Below are positions 47,241 through 58,639 of a stretch of DNA of 64,000 nucleotides, in pieces. Location of the stretch: positions 1,426,001 to 1,490,000 of the forward strand of contig OX637806.1 in the NCBI GenBank assembly GCA_951802425.1, read 5' to 3'. Below the pieces are notes generated by a model. The model worked only from the letters and a program-made list of their open reading frames with translations, did not search any database and had not been told where the DNA came from. The position numbers and the translations under genes are program-made. The DNA comes from Clavaria fumosa. Its lineage: Eukaryota > Basidiomycota > Agaricomycetes > Agaricales > Clavariaceae. Within the stretch, counting starts at the first letter, position 1; every line of letters starts with the position of its first letter.

Positions 47241-48018
47241 ACTCCCGGAGAAGAAACAGGCAAGAACGCACAGATGCAAACCCACCACCTCAGGTTTTGG
47301 GAGCGCAGACGGCTGGCGTAGAAGGGGGGATATGGAGAGCCTATACGAACGATTGCATGTCAGAAATCGAAGTGGTTTCGATGAACGGCTAGTGCCCGAG
47401 TGTTACCCTGCATTGTGTGTATTTCGCGAGAGAAAAAATTTAGAAAGCAAGTAAAGAGTATGAGAGGAGAAGACAGCGCAGCTGTGTTGAAGAGGAGGAG
47501 AGGAGAAGAGGTGTGGTCGCCGTTGCTTTGAGACACTGAGATGGGGAGGCAGCCCCAACAAATTCCCACGCCTTGAAACTGGTGACCAAAGCACAGCCAC
47601 AACAGTGAAGCGAAGAGAGAAAGGTTGCCATGTAAACTGGTCTCGTCCAGTGTCGTCAAAACGGAGCAGAGCAACACTCGACTGTAAACCTACTACAGCT
47701 TGTGTTTGAAAGCCATGTCAAACATTTCCTCAATGTCCTAGACTCATACTTCACTGTCTTCATGGGAATTCCTAAATACAATATATTCTCTACAGATATT
47801 CCAGGACAGAGGCCGAGCAATACTGTTAGAGCAATACTCTGGGAATTACAGACAGTCCAGTACAGTGCGGTGCAGTGAATGAATGAGAGATTTGATTGTG
47901 TAAGGCATTCCCGCGCTAATATAAGACCTTTGATCCCACAACGGACCCCTCCGCCGTGATGGGCACAATTTTCCTTCTCGTGTAGCCATTGCTGATCTTT
48001 CCAACTAGACATCATAGG
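47241..48018. other. Intergenic region
   Basis: No convincing gene. It contains CAGTGTA-type words and probably holds the divergent promoters of the two flanking genes. Confidence 0.35.
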
Positions 48019-50402
48019 ATGTTCACCACACTCTCTTTCAAAAGTCTGCGGCGCCGTATCTGGTCGCCTATCACGTTCGTTACAAAATGCACCAAAAAAA
48101 TATTCTCTAGCAGGAAAACGAAGTCTTCAGGACAGCTCGATGCAAAGCTTGGCCGCTGCACCGAGCAGCCACGAGAAGTAAGCTGGCATTTGCTTCTATC
48201 TCGGGCTGCTAATGCAAAGCATCACCATGAAAAGGTACTCGCCGTGGCGACTGTTCCTGAACTTCAAGTACCCGTATCGGGCCACCCGAGCAGTAGTGCT
48301 TCCGACGAGTTCTGGCTGTCTGCACCCGATTCCTCTTTTTCGACTCTTCTCCATGTCATTGAGGCCGAAGCAGTTGACCGCCAAGACACGCGTCGTCCTG
48401 CCGCATCGCCGCCGCCACCTGATAAAATCCGCAAGAAGGAGGTCGTCGTTGCGCTTCCCCCTGCGTGTCTCGCGCTTGAAGATGGCATGATCCGCAAGCA
48501 AGAGGAAGTCCGTGGGGATCTTAATGCCCCCGCAGCGCCTCTCTTCGCGGGTTTCGTGCCCGTGGAGAGTTTGATTGGTACACAGGAGATCAATGAAGAC
48601 TCTGCCATGTCTGCCCTCGAGCATCTCGTACATGAAGATGGTCTCTCTGGCGTGCAGGATGTGCCCAATGAGGATACTGAAGGCCATTTGATTGGCGGAC
48701 AGGAGGGCGTCGGCGAGTATCTGCTGGGATCCGTTACACCTCCCTTCACCTATTTCGCTATTGAAGCTGGTGCCCCTTGCGCGCCGGAGGAGACCAATGA
48801 GGACCCTCAAAGCGTCGTCACACCTGTCCTCGCGCCGGTGGATGACGATCTAAGCGGCGAGCGGGAGGACGTCGAAGAAGATCTGCTGGGTTCCGCTTCG
48901 CCTCCCTTCGCTCCTGAAGATAGCCTTTCTTGCGAGCAAAGAGATGTCAATAAGGATACTCAAAGTTCCACGGCGCCTGTCCTCGCGGCGGAAGACGCTT
49001 CGATCGGGCAGGAGGGCGTCGACGATGAGCTGCAAGCGTCCGCTGCGCCCCTTCTCTTGCCTCCTGCGTCTGAGAATGCCCTTCCTTGCGCACAGGAGGA
49101 GGATAATGAGGACCTACGTGGCTTCGCTGCGCCTGCTCTTGCGCCTGGAGACCAATGGATCAGCGAGCCTGAGAATGTCGAAGCTGGCCTGCTAATTCCC
49201 GCTATGCCTACCCTCGCGCATCTCGCGCCTGAAGATGGTCCCCTCGGCGAGCAGGGGGGATGCGCCGGTCCCCAGCACTCCCTTCTACATGGTCTTGGTT
49301 TTGCTGCGCCCCCTTTCTGCAGTCGTCCCATTCAGTCACTGGCCGAGCGCACAGAAATACCTCCCCGAGATCAGCAAAGTGCACATCCGTTCCAGCTCGA
49401 ACAAAAACACTCCGGCGCGTCAGTGGAAAAGCTGGGCACCATGCCGTTAGACGGTGTCGATGGGAGCTCCGAGGTGGACGGCCACGACGAGCCATTGAAA
49501 CATTCATCGGTCGCACATTCACCGGTCGAGCCCACTGAGCACGTGGAGTGTGCAGAGGCAGATGATGTTGCAACAAATATGACATCGGCACTTGAGGAGG
49601 TTTTACTTAAGGAGTCCCAGGTGCCGACATCTAGTCCTCTCGAGCAAACGCTTTCTGCCGAGTCAACGGGAATGGACGAGCAGGGGTCTGTAGACGGGCC
49701 ATGCGCAGGATGCACTGAGTCGCTGCCCTCATCGTCACCGCATAATCTTGTGCCGCCGTTCGCCAGCCACGCCTCGGAATCCACTTCCGACGCGGCAGCG
49801 CCCTCGACCGATCAAATAACGCCTCTTCGTCAAGATTGTGTGTGCTTTATTTTTCTTTCCCTCAACCATGTCGAGTATGGCTTGTTGATTCTCATTCCAA
49901 CATCTAGTGGCCAGCGTACGGGCGAGAGGGGTCCCTGATGTTCGCTCCAAGGAAGACACGGCCATCATGGCTGAGCTTCAAGCCTTGGTGCGGGCCAGGG
50001 AGCAACGACGAGCCGAAATCGAAAAGCTAGAGGCTGCTGTAGTCGTGACTCAGAAAAGGGCGCAGACTGAACCCTTGTCGCTCGATCGCGAAACCGTCCT
50101 TCGCGACATCCGCATGTGGCGAAAGCGACGCGAAGAGATCTGCCAAAAGAGTACGTTTTCGCTTTCTGTATCTGTCTTGTTCGACAAGCACTTCGGAAAA
50201 TTGCTAATAAGGCTTGCATTGCACGCATCTAGGTAGGTCGAATTCCCAATTCACAACGCGCTCCGAAACTTTGTATCGCAAAGAAATCATGGTTGAACTT
50301 TTATCTGCCGTCCGGGTACGCTCACAGCACACGGCCACGGATGACGATGGTGTACTTCGCGACCGAAACGGATTGTACTCGGGGGCCTTGGTGGCAAAGT
50401 AA
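48019..50402 (+). CDS. Long acidic repeat protein with a coiled-coil C-terminus (unknown)
   Basis: A large exon from ATG 48019 to about 49840 joins in phase across a 70-bp intron to about 49910-50151, and then, after a second intron, to about 50233-50402. The first exon has a basic start (SFKSLRRRIWSP) and then about ten degenerate repeats of 25-35 residues built on a GEQEDVEEDLLGSAAPPLAP pattern (48500-49260). The later exons form a coiled coil (LQALVRAREQRRAEIEKLEA) with DIRMWRKRREEIC and YRKEIMVELLSAV. No known domain is seen. The repeats suggest a scaffold or disordered protein. The long opening frame with no stops makes it very likely real. Confidence 0.6.
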
Positions 50403-53400
50403 GAAAGGTTTCTTGGTGGGAAGCATTGGAAGCTTGGCCAGTTTTTTTTGTTGTGTTGAATGCCCAGCGTTTTGAATTCGGTTGGGTGCTTTGCTTTTGA
50501 TTAACATCTTTCATCCCCTTCCTTTACACGTCTGCGCAATGCAATGCTGCAGATTGATACCCTGTCTCACTTTGATTTCGAGTCGCATCTCATGCTTCGT
50601 TGCCGTTCTTAATCTACTTTCTGATCTTGTTGCGGTGGCAAATAGCCACGCATCTCAGATGCAGCTGACACTTGTTTTGGCACACTCGGAACGTCGGGCA
50701 CGAGAAGCCATGGCAACCAAACGAAGCAGATTAGTTCGCGAGATCGATCCAGCTTGCATTGTGTCGAGATCAAGGGGATGTCAGCAGACAGGTACAAAGA
50801 GCTTCACATAGCAAGAACAGTCAGTCCGATGAAGCGATTGCAGGAAGCACAAGCTCTGATCCACCAGTCCAGGGGAAGCGAGAGAGAATTATTGTTGTTC
50901 AGCCTAGTGAATTGAATGGATTCACCCCATAACATGGCTGTTCTTGCGAACATTCCCCGATCCCCACCCCATCCTACCGCTCGTGTCATACCCATGCCGA
51001 TATGCTGATGGTCGCGGGGAAGAATACAAAACGAGTTCGTTGTGCCGGCAGCAAAGAATGTGGAACAGGCTAGAGCTGGCCGCGCAATCGGACACATGTG
51101 TTGGACGATGCAGCTTCTTGTGGATACCTGTCAAGCGAGATGAGTGCTTGAAGTGCTCGAAGTGCTGGCAGGAAGAGCGATCGGACTGCAAGCAAGCATT
51201 TCTAGTCTAGAAGACACCGGGTCAGAGATGGGCGACAAATCAGAGCCAACAATGAAGAAACTTTAAGCAGATAATTCAGTAGTTTCAAACCTTCGTGACG
51301 GTGAAAGCAAAGGGTGACTATGCGCTGAGGTTGACGTTTACATGCAACGGAATCCCTCCCCGCGTTATTGATGGTATCGACATTGAATGCCAACTGTCAT
51401 CCTCCCAGCTCGACAGCTCCTTCAGACGTGTTGGTCCCTGCTGAAGCAGCAAAGCTCTTTACTGCGATAGTCACGTACCTGTGGAAGGACAAGCAATCTT
51501 ATTATTATCATTTGATGGGGGTAAAACTCGACGACCTCGGGGCTTCTATTCTTTCCATGTTACAACTCCTAAGCGTCGCTTCTGTGTTGAGCTCGATGAT
51601 GCGTCTCGCCTAAGCCATGCTGGTAAGAGGCTAGTTAAGGTGCATTGACCCTGAGACCGATCTCCTAGCCCTTGTTTGGACGTTGTTGCACCCAAGTTGT
51701 CTCTGCCCCATTCCTAGATCTGGCGCCATGGATTGGGAAAACTCCGGTAGGTATGTTAGTTGGCACGTATGTCAGGTTTCAATTCTTGATTCCCCGAACA
51801 CTATCTCGCAAAACATTTCCTGAAACTCGTTCCGTCCATTAGATCTGCATGAGAGCACAGGTGCTACATATTCATTTCCTCCTCCTGAACACCGGCTTCC
51901 TTCTCTTTGTCTATCTCAACCATGTCGCGCCAGATTTTAGCCTCTCGGCCAGCCAGGGACAAATTTCCCACTAGAATCTCACTCGCATTTGGTCTAGTGA
52001 CCCTTGTACTCCTAATTGCACAACGATTTGCATTTATAAAGACGGAAGTGGACGGTGCGCATGCCTCTCTCTACCGTTCACCAACGCCGCCATTTCTCAT
52101 GATTGATCTTTGCAGTACCAATGGGCTGGCCACAGGACCCTTTCCGCAACCGATCATTATTGTTCTTAATCCTGGAGAGGGGGGTACTTCCTGGCTGGGG
52201 TCTGCACCTGATCCTCTTCGTGGTCGGAGGGGTGTTCTTCCCTAGGAGAAAGTGGATCCTGTGGTTGGTGTTGCTGCTTTGGTTTCTCGTTGTGTGGCTT
52301 GGTGTGTCTCCCACAACATATTTACATTTCCTAAGAATGTTGCTTGACTGCTTCGCCAATAACAGCTCTCCTTGCACATGTCCCCGTCTATTCATGGTGG
52401 TATAGGGCTCGCATTGCTAGAGGCATTGACCCTGATAACGACCCGACTGAAAATGGTAATCTAAAGAAATTCCTGGGATGTGTGTGATTTTTCTTTTTAC
52501 ATCATGCACATTGCCTTACGTCTGTGTCCAGTTTCAATTGCAGCACTTGTTCTTGCTGTTGCTGAATTGGTGTTCGCGTGTGTGGACCAACATGCCCGAC
52601 AACCTATTTTGGATGACGAGGCGTTGAAGGCCACTTTCCCACGACGTTTGTTGGCTGAGGCGTTGGAGTTGGAGGCCACTGAAGACCTTAAACCAGATAC
52701 TGAAGCCACTGAAGGGACTTATGAAGAGTGGATGCGGGAGGGGCAAAAACGGCGGTGGAGGAGGAAACCGAAAGAACCGGGCCCGGATCAACGTCGTAAC
52801 ACAAACAAAGGAAAGGGAAAAGCAGTAGACAATGGAGCGAAAGGAGGAGAATACGAGGGAAAGAGAAAAAACCCCAAGAATGTCCTCTTTACTCCCGGAT
52901 TTCTATCTGGCAGGCTGTCGACGGTGGTGGAAGGAGGCACTATTTCCGAAAGGGGGACATTAGGAAGAAGGGACCTCTCTGAGGGTTACTTTGGGTGACT
53001 TAGTGGACTTAAAATTGAGTTTAAGACAATTAAGGCATCTAAGACACTCTAGTCATCCTGACAGTGTCTTAGCAAACATTTCATTATTATAAGTACAGAA
53101 TAAGGGTTAAAGTCAAAGTCCATTCTACAATGTATGGCAAGGCACATTAAGTTATTATAATATAAGTCCAACTGAAGGAAACAAAGATGAAAGGTGGAAA
53201 TAATAATAAATTGCCCCCCTGTTGCTCTGCCACTGTCACCTCTGTTCCTGCTTTGCTGCTGCCACCACTGTTGGTTGCTGCTACTGCTGCTGCCTTTTGT
53301 GATTGCCACTACTGGTCACCACTTCCCTGTGTGGTTGCCGCACCCATCAGCAAAACCTGTTTTGGTATTGTGGAAGCCATAGAAACCATAGAAATGAGGG

Positions 53401-53862
53401 TGTTTCTGCAGGCCTCCATAGCTCTACATAGATTAAGGTATTCTATGCAGTGTTGTGTAGAAGGGGCCTTTCTAAAGCCTTGATTCAGTGTTCATTTTGC
53501 ATGCAATATTGATTATGTATGTAATACATGAAGTTTAGGAGGCTTGCTGGTGCTGCTCATGTGTCAGGGTGCCACTGCTGTGCTGTGATGGTATCGGATC
53601 ATGTGATCTGATGTTGGATTTTTTTCAAAGTGCAACACCGTTTGCCACCCGAGCTGCCTCCACCCTCCGCATACCTGGTGCTCTCTGTGTGCGCTGACCA
53701 CGCTGCCTGGTGCCATCTGCTCACTGCCAAAGCCGTTTGGCTCTCCCTGCTTGTTGTCTATACTTCTTGGCTCCCTACTTACTGCCAATGCTGCCTGGCT
53801 CCCCCACTTGCCGCATCACGCTCTTCCACAATGCCTGGCGCCTCCTTTTGTGACGGCGGACA
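50403..53862. other. Gene-poor region at the edge of the repeat block
   Basis: Short frames occur at 51907-52245 (one hydrophobic segment) and 52103-52405 (very hydrophobic), with no recognisable family. From about 51600 base use shifts and repeat-like words appear (CCCTTGTTTGG near 51672). I see no host gene with supported splicing. Confidence 0.35.
52480..52998 (+). CDS. Hypothetical Lys/Arg/Glu-rich protein
   Basis: A 172-codon frame starts with a hydrophobic segment (ALRLCPVSIAALVLAVAELV) and continues as a highly charged region (WMREGQKRRWRRKPKEPG; NKGKGKAVDNGAKGG). It could be one exon of a repeat-derived gene or a chance frame. No homologue is recognised. Confidence 0.3.
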   Translation: MCDFSFYIMHIALRLCPVSIAALVLAVAELVFACVDQHARQPILDDEALKATFPRRLLAEALELEATEDLKPDTEATEGTYEEWMREGQKRRWRRKPKEPGPDQRRNTNKGKGKAVDNGAKGGEYEGKRKNPKNVLFTPGFLSGRLSTVVEGGTISERGTLGRRDLSEGYFG

Positions 53863-54700
53863 TAGTGATGGACACGGCCCGGCTTTGGGCCGTCGGCCGG
53901 GCCAGGCCCATTTAGGCCAGGCCAGGCCGGGCCGTCTGGTCGGCTTCTGGAGGCTTTTGGCCCGGCCCAGACATTTGCAAGCCCTGAGCCAGGCCGTGAG
54001 GCCGTGGCTCATTCGCAACACCCATCTCGTGCCTCACCTGTATCCGTACCTGCACCCCTCCATCCCACCCCCTTTCCCCTTCTCCCCATCAATTCACCCA
54101 GAACCCCCACCCAAGACATGCGCATCAATGACGACCCACTCGCTGCCATCCTCGCACCCCCATGTGACAAGATGCCGGCAAAGCGCGAGGCACATGAGCC
54201 CACTGAGTCTCATGCCCACTGCATCAGCAAGGAGATTGACATGGTGCACCGTCATCCAGCTCGACCTCATCCACAATGTCAACACCATACTCAACCTCCT
54301 CTCCATCGAAATGGCTTGGCACTCCGAAACCTCCACACCCTCTCCCCTGCCCACCGCTACAGGCACCCCCTCTTCCTCTGCCATCATAGCTGATGATTCT
54401 GCATTGATGGTATCTGTGCGCACAGGATACGGAATCCATGGCAGTCACCCTGAGCACTGGTAAGCCTCTTCTAGTCTCCCCTCCTTGTCTGCACCCTCTC
54501 TGCAGTGAGCTTGTGACTGACCAACTGCCTACCTTCCCTCAGTTGAAGAGATATACAAAAGCCCCAGCCTGGGCCAGGCCAAGCCAGAGCCAAGCCAATA
54601 TAAAGGGCTTTGGCCCAGCCCAGATATTCTGAAAGCCGGAGCCCTCTGAGGCCAGGCCAAAGCCCCGGCTTCCAGGCCAAGCTGGGCCGGAACATCACTA
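53863..54700. mobile_element. Non-autonomous hAT-like element 1 (838 bp)
   Basis: It is bounded by an exact 8-bp duplication GGCGGACA (53855-53862 and 54701-54708). Terminal inverted repeats read TAGTGATGGACACGGCCCGG on the left and, inverted, TAGTGATGTTCCGGCCCAGC on the right. Both subterminal regions are packed with GGCC/AGGCC words, as expected for transposase-binding repeats. The interior has no transposase. Confidence 0.85.
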
Positions 54701-54910
54701 GGCGGACAATGGTGATGGCAGTGGTGGCAGCAAGCAATGGCAATGGCAGCAGTGGCAGCAATCAGCAACAACAGAGGTGGTGGCAGCAAGCAACGATGAT
54801 GACAGCAGTGGCACCTCCCTCCCTCTCTTCTGGCAGCTAAGGACCCCCAGGTGTGTCCTCTTCCCCTTCTTTTCTTTTTTCTTCTTCTTTTCTTTTAGGT
54901 CCCAGACAAT

Positions 54911-56245
54911 TAGGGATGCTGTGGTCCAGTTCAGAACCAGGGTTCAGAACCAGACCTGAGGGACTGAACCAATGGTTCAGTCCAAGGTTCATGCATTTGG
55001 CTGAACTGGACCCATGGTCCAGTTCAGGGTTCACACTATTCCCCATTTCCCTGAACTGCTTTGAACTGGTTCAGAACCAGAACCAGCCAAGTATTTTCCC
55101 AATTTGTACAGTACACCATACATGTATCAGCTGTGTATCAGCACTGCATATTGTGTCTCAGTGCCACACAGACTCCTTCAACCCCAACAGGAGCATTGTG
55201 TTTCAGGGCAGGAAACATGTTACAACTGCATGATGATGGTGAGTGAGCATGCTGACCCCTTTGACCCCAACAGGAATGTTGTCTCAGTGCTGTGTATTGT
55301 ATCCTAGTGCATGCTGCACACACATTCCAAACTCACAAGGCATCCAGTGTCATGCCATGCAGTATCCAACACTATCCAGGATGGCATGAGATTACATACC
55401 TATCCAGGGATCTGCAACAGCATTGGAGCATGCATTCTCAAGTGGTGGGTTGACAGGGACAGCCCTGCACAACTGCTTGAATGTCTGCCTCTTTGAGGTC
55501 CTCCAACTGCTGAAGAGTGCATACCAAAATGGCACTGTGAGTTTGGCTGCCCCTGCTTCTTGATCACTGTTGCTTGAGTGTCTGTGTACTTGTAACTATT
55601 AGTGAATGGCATGGGTAACCCACAGGTAAATTTGACTGTACCCATACCCACACCTGACAGTACCCTTACCCATGGGTACAGGTCCACTAAACTGCCAGGT
55701 ACGGGTACAGGTTTGTACTTCTAACTACACTATGCACAAATACAATGGTGTCCCACCCATCTGCCATCTCCTCCTCATCTCCTTCAACTTCAGCCAGTAC
55801 TGTGACACCCATAACATCATTGTCCTTCACTAGACCTAACTTACTCCACATACCAATGCAAATCAATGCCCAAGTTGACTGAGCTGACAGCCAAATCTGG
55901 ACATGCGACAATAGGATCCACGCTGACTGGCTACCCATGTACCCCTATGAAGGGTACGGGTTTTGGAAGGGTCCAGAATCCATTACCTGTACCCGCACCT
56001 ACCCGTACCTGTGAAGAAAACCCGTGCAGGTACCAATACCCATGCAATTCACTAGTAACTATGTGTCTACTGCCAATGATGTGGTTCAAGTCCTGAACCT
56101 GCTCAGAACTGGACTGGACCTGAGGTTCAGTCCCTAAGTGGTCCCATTTGTGGTTCATATTTTTCAAGGAACTGGACCTTAGGTCCAGTTCCAGGTTCAG
56201 AAAATTCTCGAAAAGACTGGACTGAACTGGACTGTGGCATCCCTA
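54911..56245. mobile_element. Non-autonomous hAT-like element 2 (1335 bp including a nested element)
   Basis: An exact 8-bp duplication CAGACAAT flanks it (54903-54910 and 56246-56253). The ends read TAGGGATGCTGTGGTCCAGT and, inverted, TAGGGATGCCACAGTCCAGT. Its subterminal parts consist of GGTTC/GAACC and CCAGTTCAG words. Without the nested element 3 and its duplication it would be about 872 bp. No transposase coding is seen. Confidence 0.88.
55600..56054. mobile_element. Non-autonomous hAT-like element 3 (455 bp), nested in element 2
   Basis: It is flanked by an exact 8-bp duplication GTAACTAT (55592-55599 and 56055-56062). Ends are TAGTGAATGGCATGGGTA and, inverted, TAGTGAATTGCATGGGTA (one mismatch in 18). 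The subterminal regions are rich in ACCCGTACC/GGGTACGGG words. No coding capacity. Confidence 0.88.
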
Positions 56246-56257
56246 CAGACAATGGTG

Positions 56258-56756
56258 GCTCTCCCTCTCCCTCTCCCTCATCTCTCTCTCCCTCTCTCTC
56301 CCTCTCCTCCCTCTCTGTTTTCCCTCCCTTCCCCCAAGTGATGACAGCAATGACAATAGCAGCAGCAGCAACAGCAGTAATGGTGGCAGCAGCAGCAGCA
56401 ATGACAGCGATGGCAGCAGTGGCAGCAATGGTGGCAGCAGTGACAAGGATGGCAGCAGCAGCAACAGCAGCAGCAGCGGCGGCAGCAGCAGCAGCAGCAG
56501 TGACAATGATGATGGTGGCAGCAGCAGCAGCAGCAGCAGCAGTGACAATGACGACGACAATGATGATGGCGGTGGCAATGGCAGCAGTGATAGTGGCAGC
56601 AGCAACAGTGGTGGCAATGGCAGCAGCAGCAACAGCAGCAGCGGCAGTGGCAATGGTGGCAGCAGCAACAGCAGCAATGGTGGTGGTGGCAGCAACAGTG
56701 GCAGCAGCAGCAGTGATGATGGTGGGGATGGTGGCAGCCGCAGTGATTGTGCTAGT
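56258..56756 (+). repeat. CT-rich tract and GCA/GGCAGCAGC triplet repeats
   Basis: About 80 bp of CT dinucleotide-rich sequence is followed by about 400 bp of imperfect GCA, GGCA and ATGG triplets. It gives long open frames on both strands (poly-Ala/Met on plus, Leu/Pro on minus), which are artefacts of the repeat. Confidence 0.85.
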
Positions 56757-58412
56757 AGTTGTGGACCTAGTGGACTAGTGGCAGCTACCAGCTGTGGGTC
56801 TAGTGGACTAGTTACAGCCATCAGCTGTGGATCTAGTGAACTAGTTGCAGCTAGTTGCTGTAGATCTAGTGAACTAGTTACAGCTATTAGTTGTAGATGT
56901 AGTGAACTAGTTGCAGCTAGTAGCTGTGGACCTAGTGGACTAGTTGCAGCTACTAGCTGTGGGTCTAGTCAGCTACTAGCTGTAGATCTGGTGAATTAGT
57001 TACAGCTACTAGCTGTAGATCTAGTGGACTAGTTGCAGCTAGTTGCTGTGGGTCTGGTAGACTAGTTACAGCTATTAGCTGTGGATCTAGTCAGTCAATG
57101 ATGTAGATTCCTTGCAATAAACTATTGTAATTACAATAGGTGGCCATTGCGAGAATGACTGAACAAACAATGGCAAACAAAATATGCTAAAAATAAAAAC
57201 AAAAACTCGAAATTGAGCAGCCCTGTGCCTGGTCCCTCAGGTACAGATTACCAATCAGGCATAGCTGCTTTTGGTAAGCTGCTATGACCATGGGAAATTT
57301 TGTCTTCCTTATCCTTGCCTTCATCTTTGCTCACACTCTAGACTGTCCTCCAAAAGACTCATTCTGAGCTATCTTCTTTGAGAACTTGGCCTAACTTCAC
57401 CAAACTTTGAACAGGTATTCATGCATACCTTGTCAGCTATCAGACCACAGGAATATGTGATTTGACAAAGGGGACTGTCTGGGGAGAGATTTTGAGAAAT
57501 TTGGGAAAATAGACATGGGGAATCTGTAGTTCTGCACCAAATATTATGGGCTTTTGTATGATTGTATTAAATGTCATAAGGTGTAGTCTGATGGCTGGAA
57601 TTTGCAATATAACAAATAGCCATGCTCCCAGGCCAATAACACCCTAATTCCTAGTAATGGATTCCAGGGAGGTGACAGAGATGGTAGGTGAGTTGTTAAA
57701 CTAAACCAGACCCTCCCCATATGTCCATAGGTAGTGTGTGTAGGTGTGTGTATCCTCTCCTATCCATTTTCAAGCCAGAGTACTGCAGAACTGTAGAAAA
57801 ATGAATATTTTCTGTGTATTTTGCAAATTGACACTGAACCAAGGCAGATACAAATGTGGGGTGTCCAGATCTGGAATCTCCTGATTTTTGCTGATTTTTT
57901 GGTGTATAAAAGTCATATTTTGCAAGCCATCCAAAAAATTTCCCATGGTCATAGCAGCTTACTAAAAGCAGCTATGCCTGATTGGTAACCTGTACCTGAG
58001 GGACCAGGCACAGGGCTGCTCAATTTCGAGTTTTTGTTTTTATTTTGAGCATATTTTGTTTGCCATTGTTTGTTCAGTCATTCTTGCAATGGCCACCTAT
58101 TGTAATTACAATAGTTTATTGCAAGGAATCTACATCATTGACTGACTAGATCCACAGCTAATAGCTGTAACTAGTCTACCAGACCCACAGCAACTAGCTG
58201 CAACTAGTCCACTAGATCCACAGCTAGTAGCTGTAACTAATTCACCAGATCTACAGCTGGTAGTTGACTAGACCCACAGCTAGTAGCTGCAACTAGTTCA
58301 CTACATCTACAACTAATAGCTGTAACTAGTTCACTACATCTACAGCTAGTAGCTGTAACTAGTCCACTAGATCCACAGCTGTCAGCTGTATCTAGTCTAC
58401 TAGTCCCCCATG
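56757..58412. mobile_element. Foldback-like element with long inverted arms and 33-bp subrepeats
   Basis: The left arm (about 56757-57310) and right arm (about 57943-58412) are inverted copies of each other, separated by about 630 bp without coding potential. The outer part of each arm is a tandem array with a period of about 33 bp, built on CAGCTGTGGATCTAGTG then GACTAGTTACAG. The inner part is unique sequence shared by both arms (CTATTGTAATTACAATAG; GAGCAGCCCTGTGCC). The left array has more units than the right. This is the build of foldback (FB-type) transposons. Target duplications were not found, so the exact ends are open. Confidence 0.7.
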
Positions 58413-58639
58413 TACTACCTTTGACAAGTTAACTTGACAAGTTGACTGACCATAAGGATTCCTTGTCCAGCTGTAGCTGCAAAGAGTACACTATGAATTA
58501 TACCTAACTGCTGTGTCTAGTTAATTATTTGATTCAGTACTACTGGTCTCAAACCCATTTCTCATCCCAACTCAGTGTCTGTGACACACTGACATCGACA
58601 ACTGACCCCAACCAACCTTGCCCAGCCCTCCTAACATAC

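Noticed and set aside
56243..56821. Long Ala/Met-rich and Leu/Pro-rich ORFs on both strands
   Set aside because: They are translations of GCA triplet and CT repeats with no other sign of coding.
56757..57100. 33-bp repeats as a CRISPR array
   Set aside because: The units are contiguous with no unique spacers, and the genome is eukaryotic.
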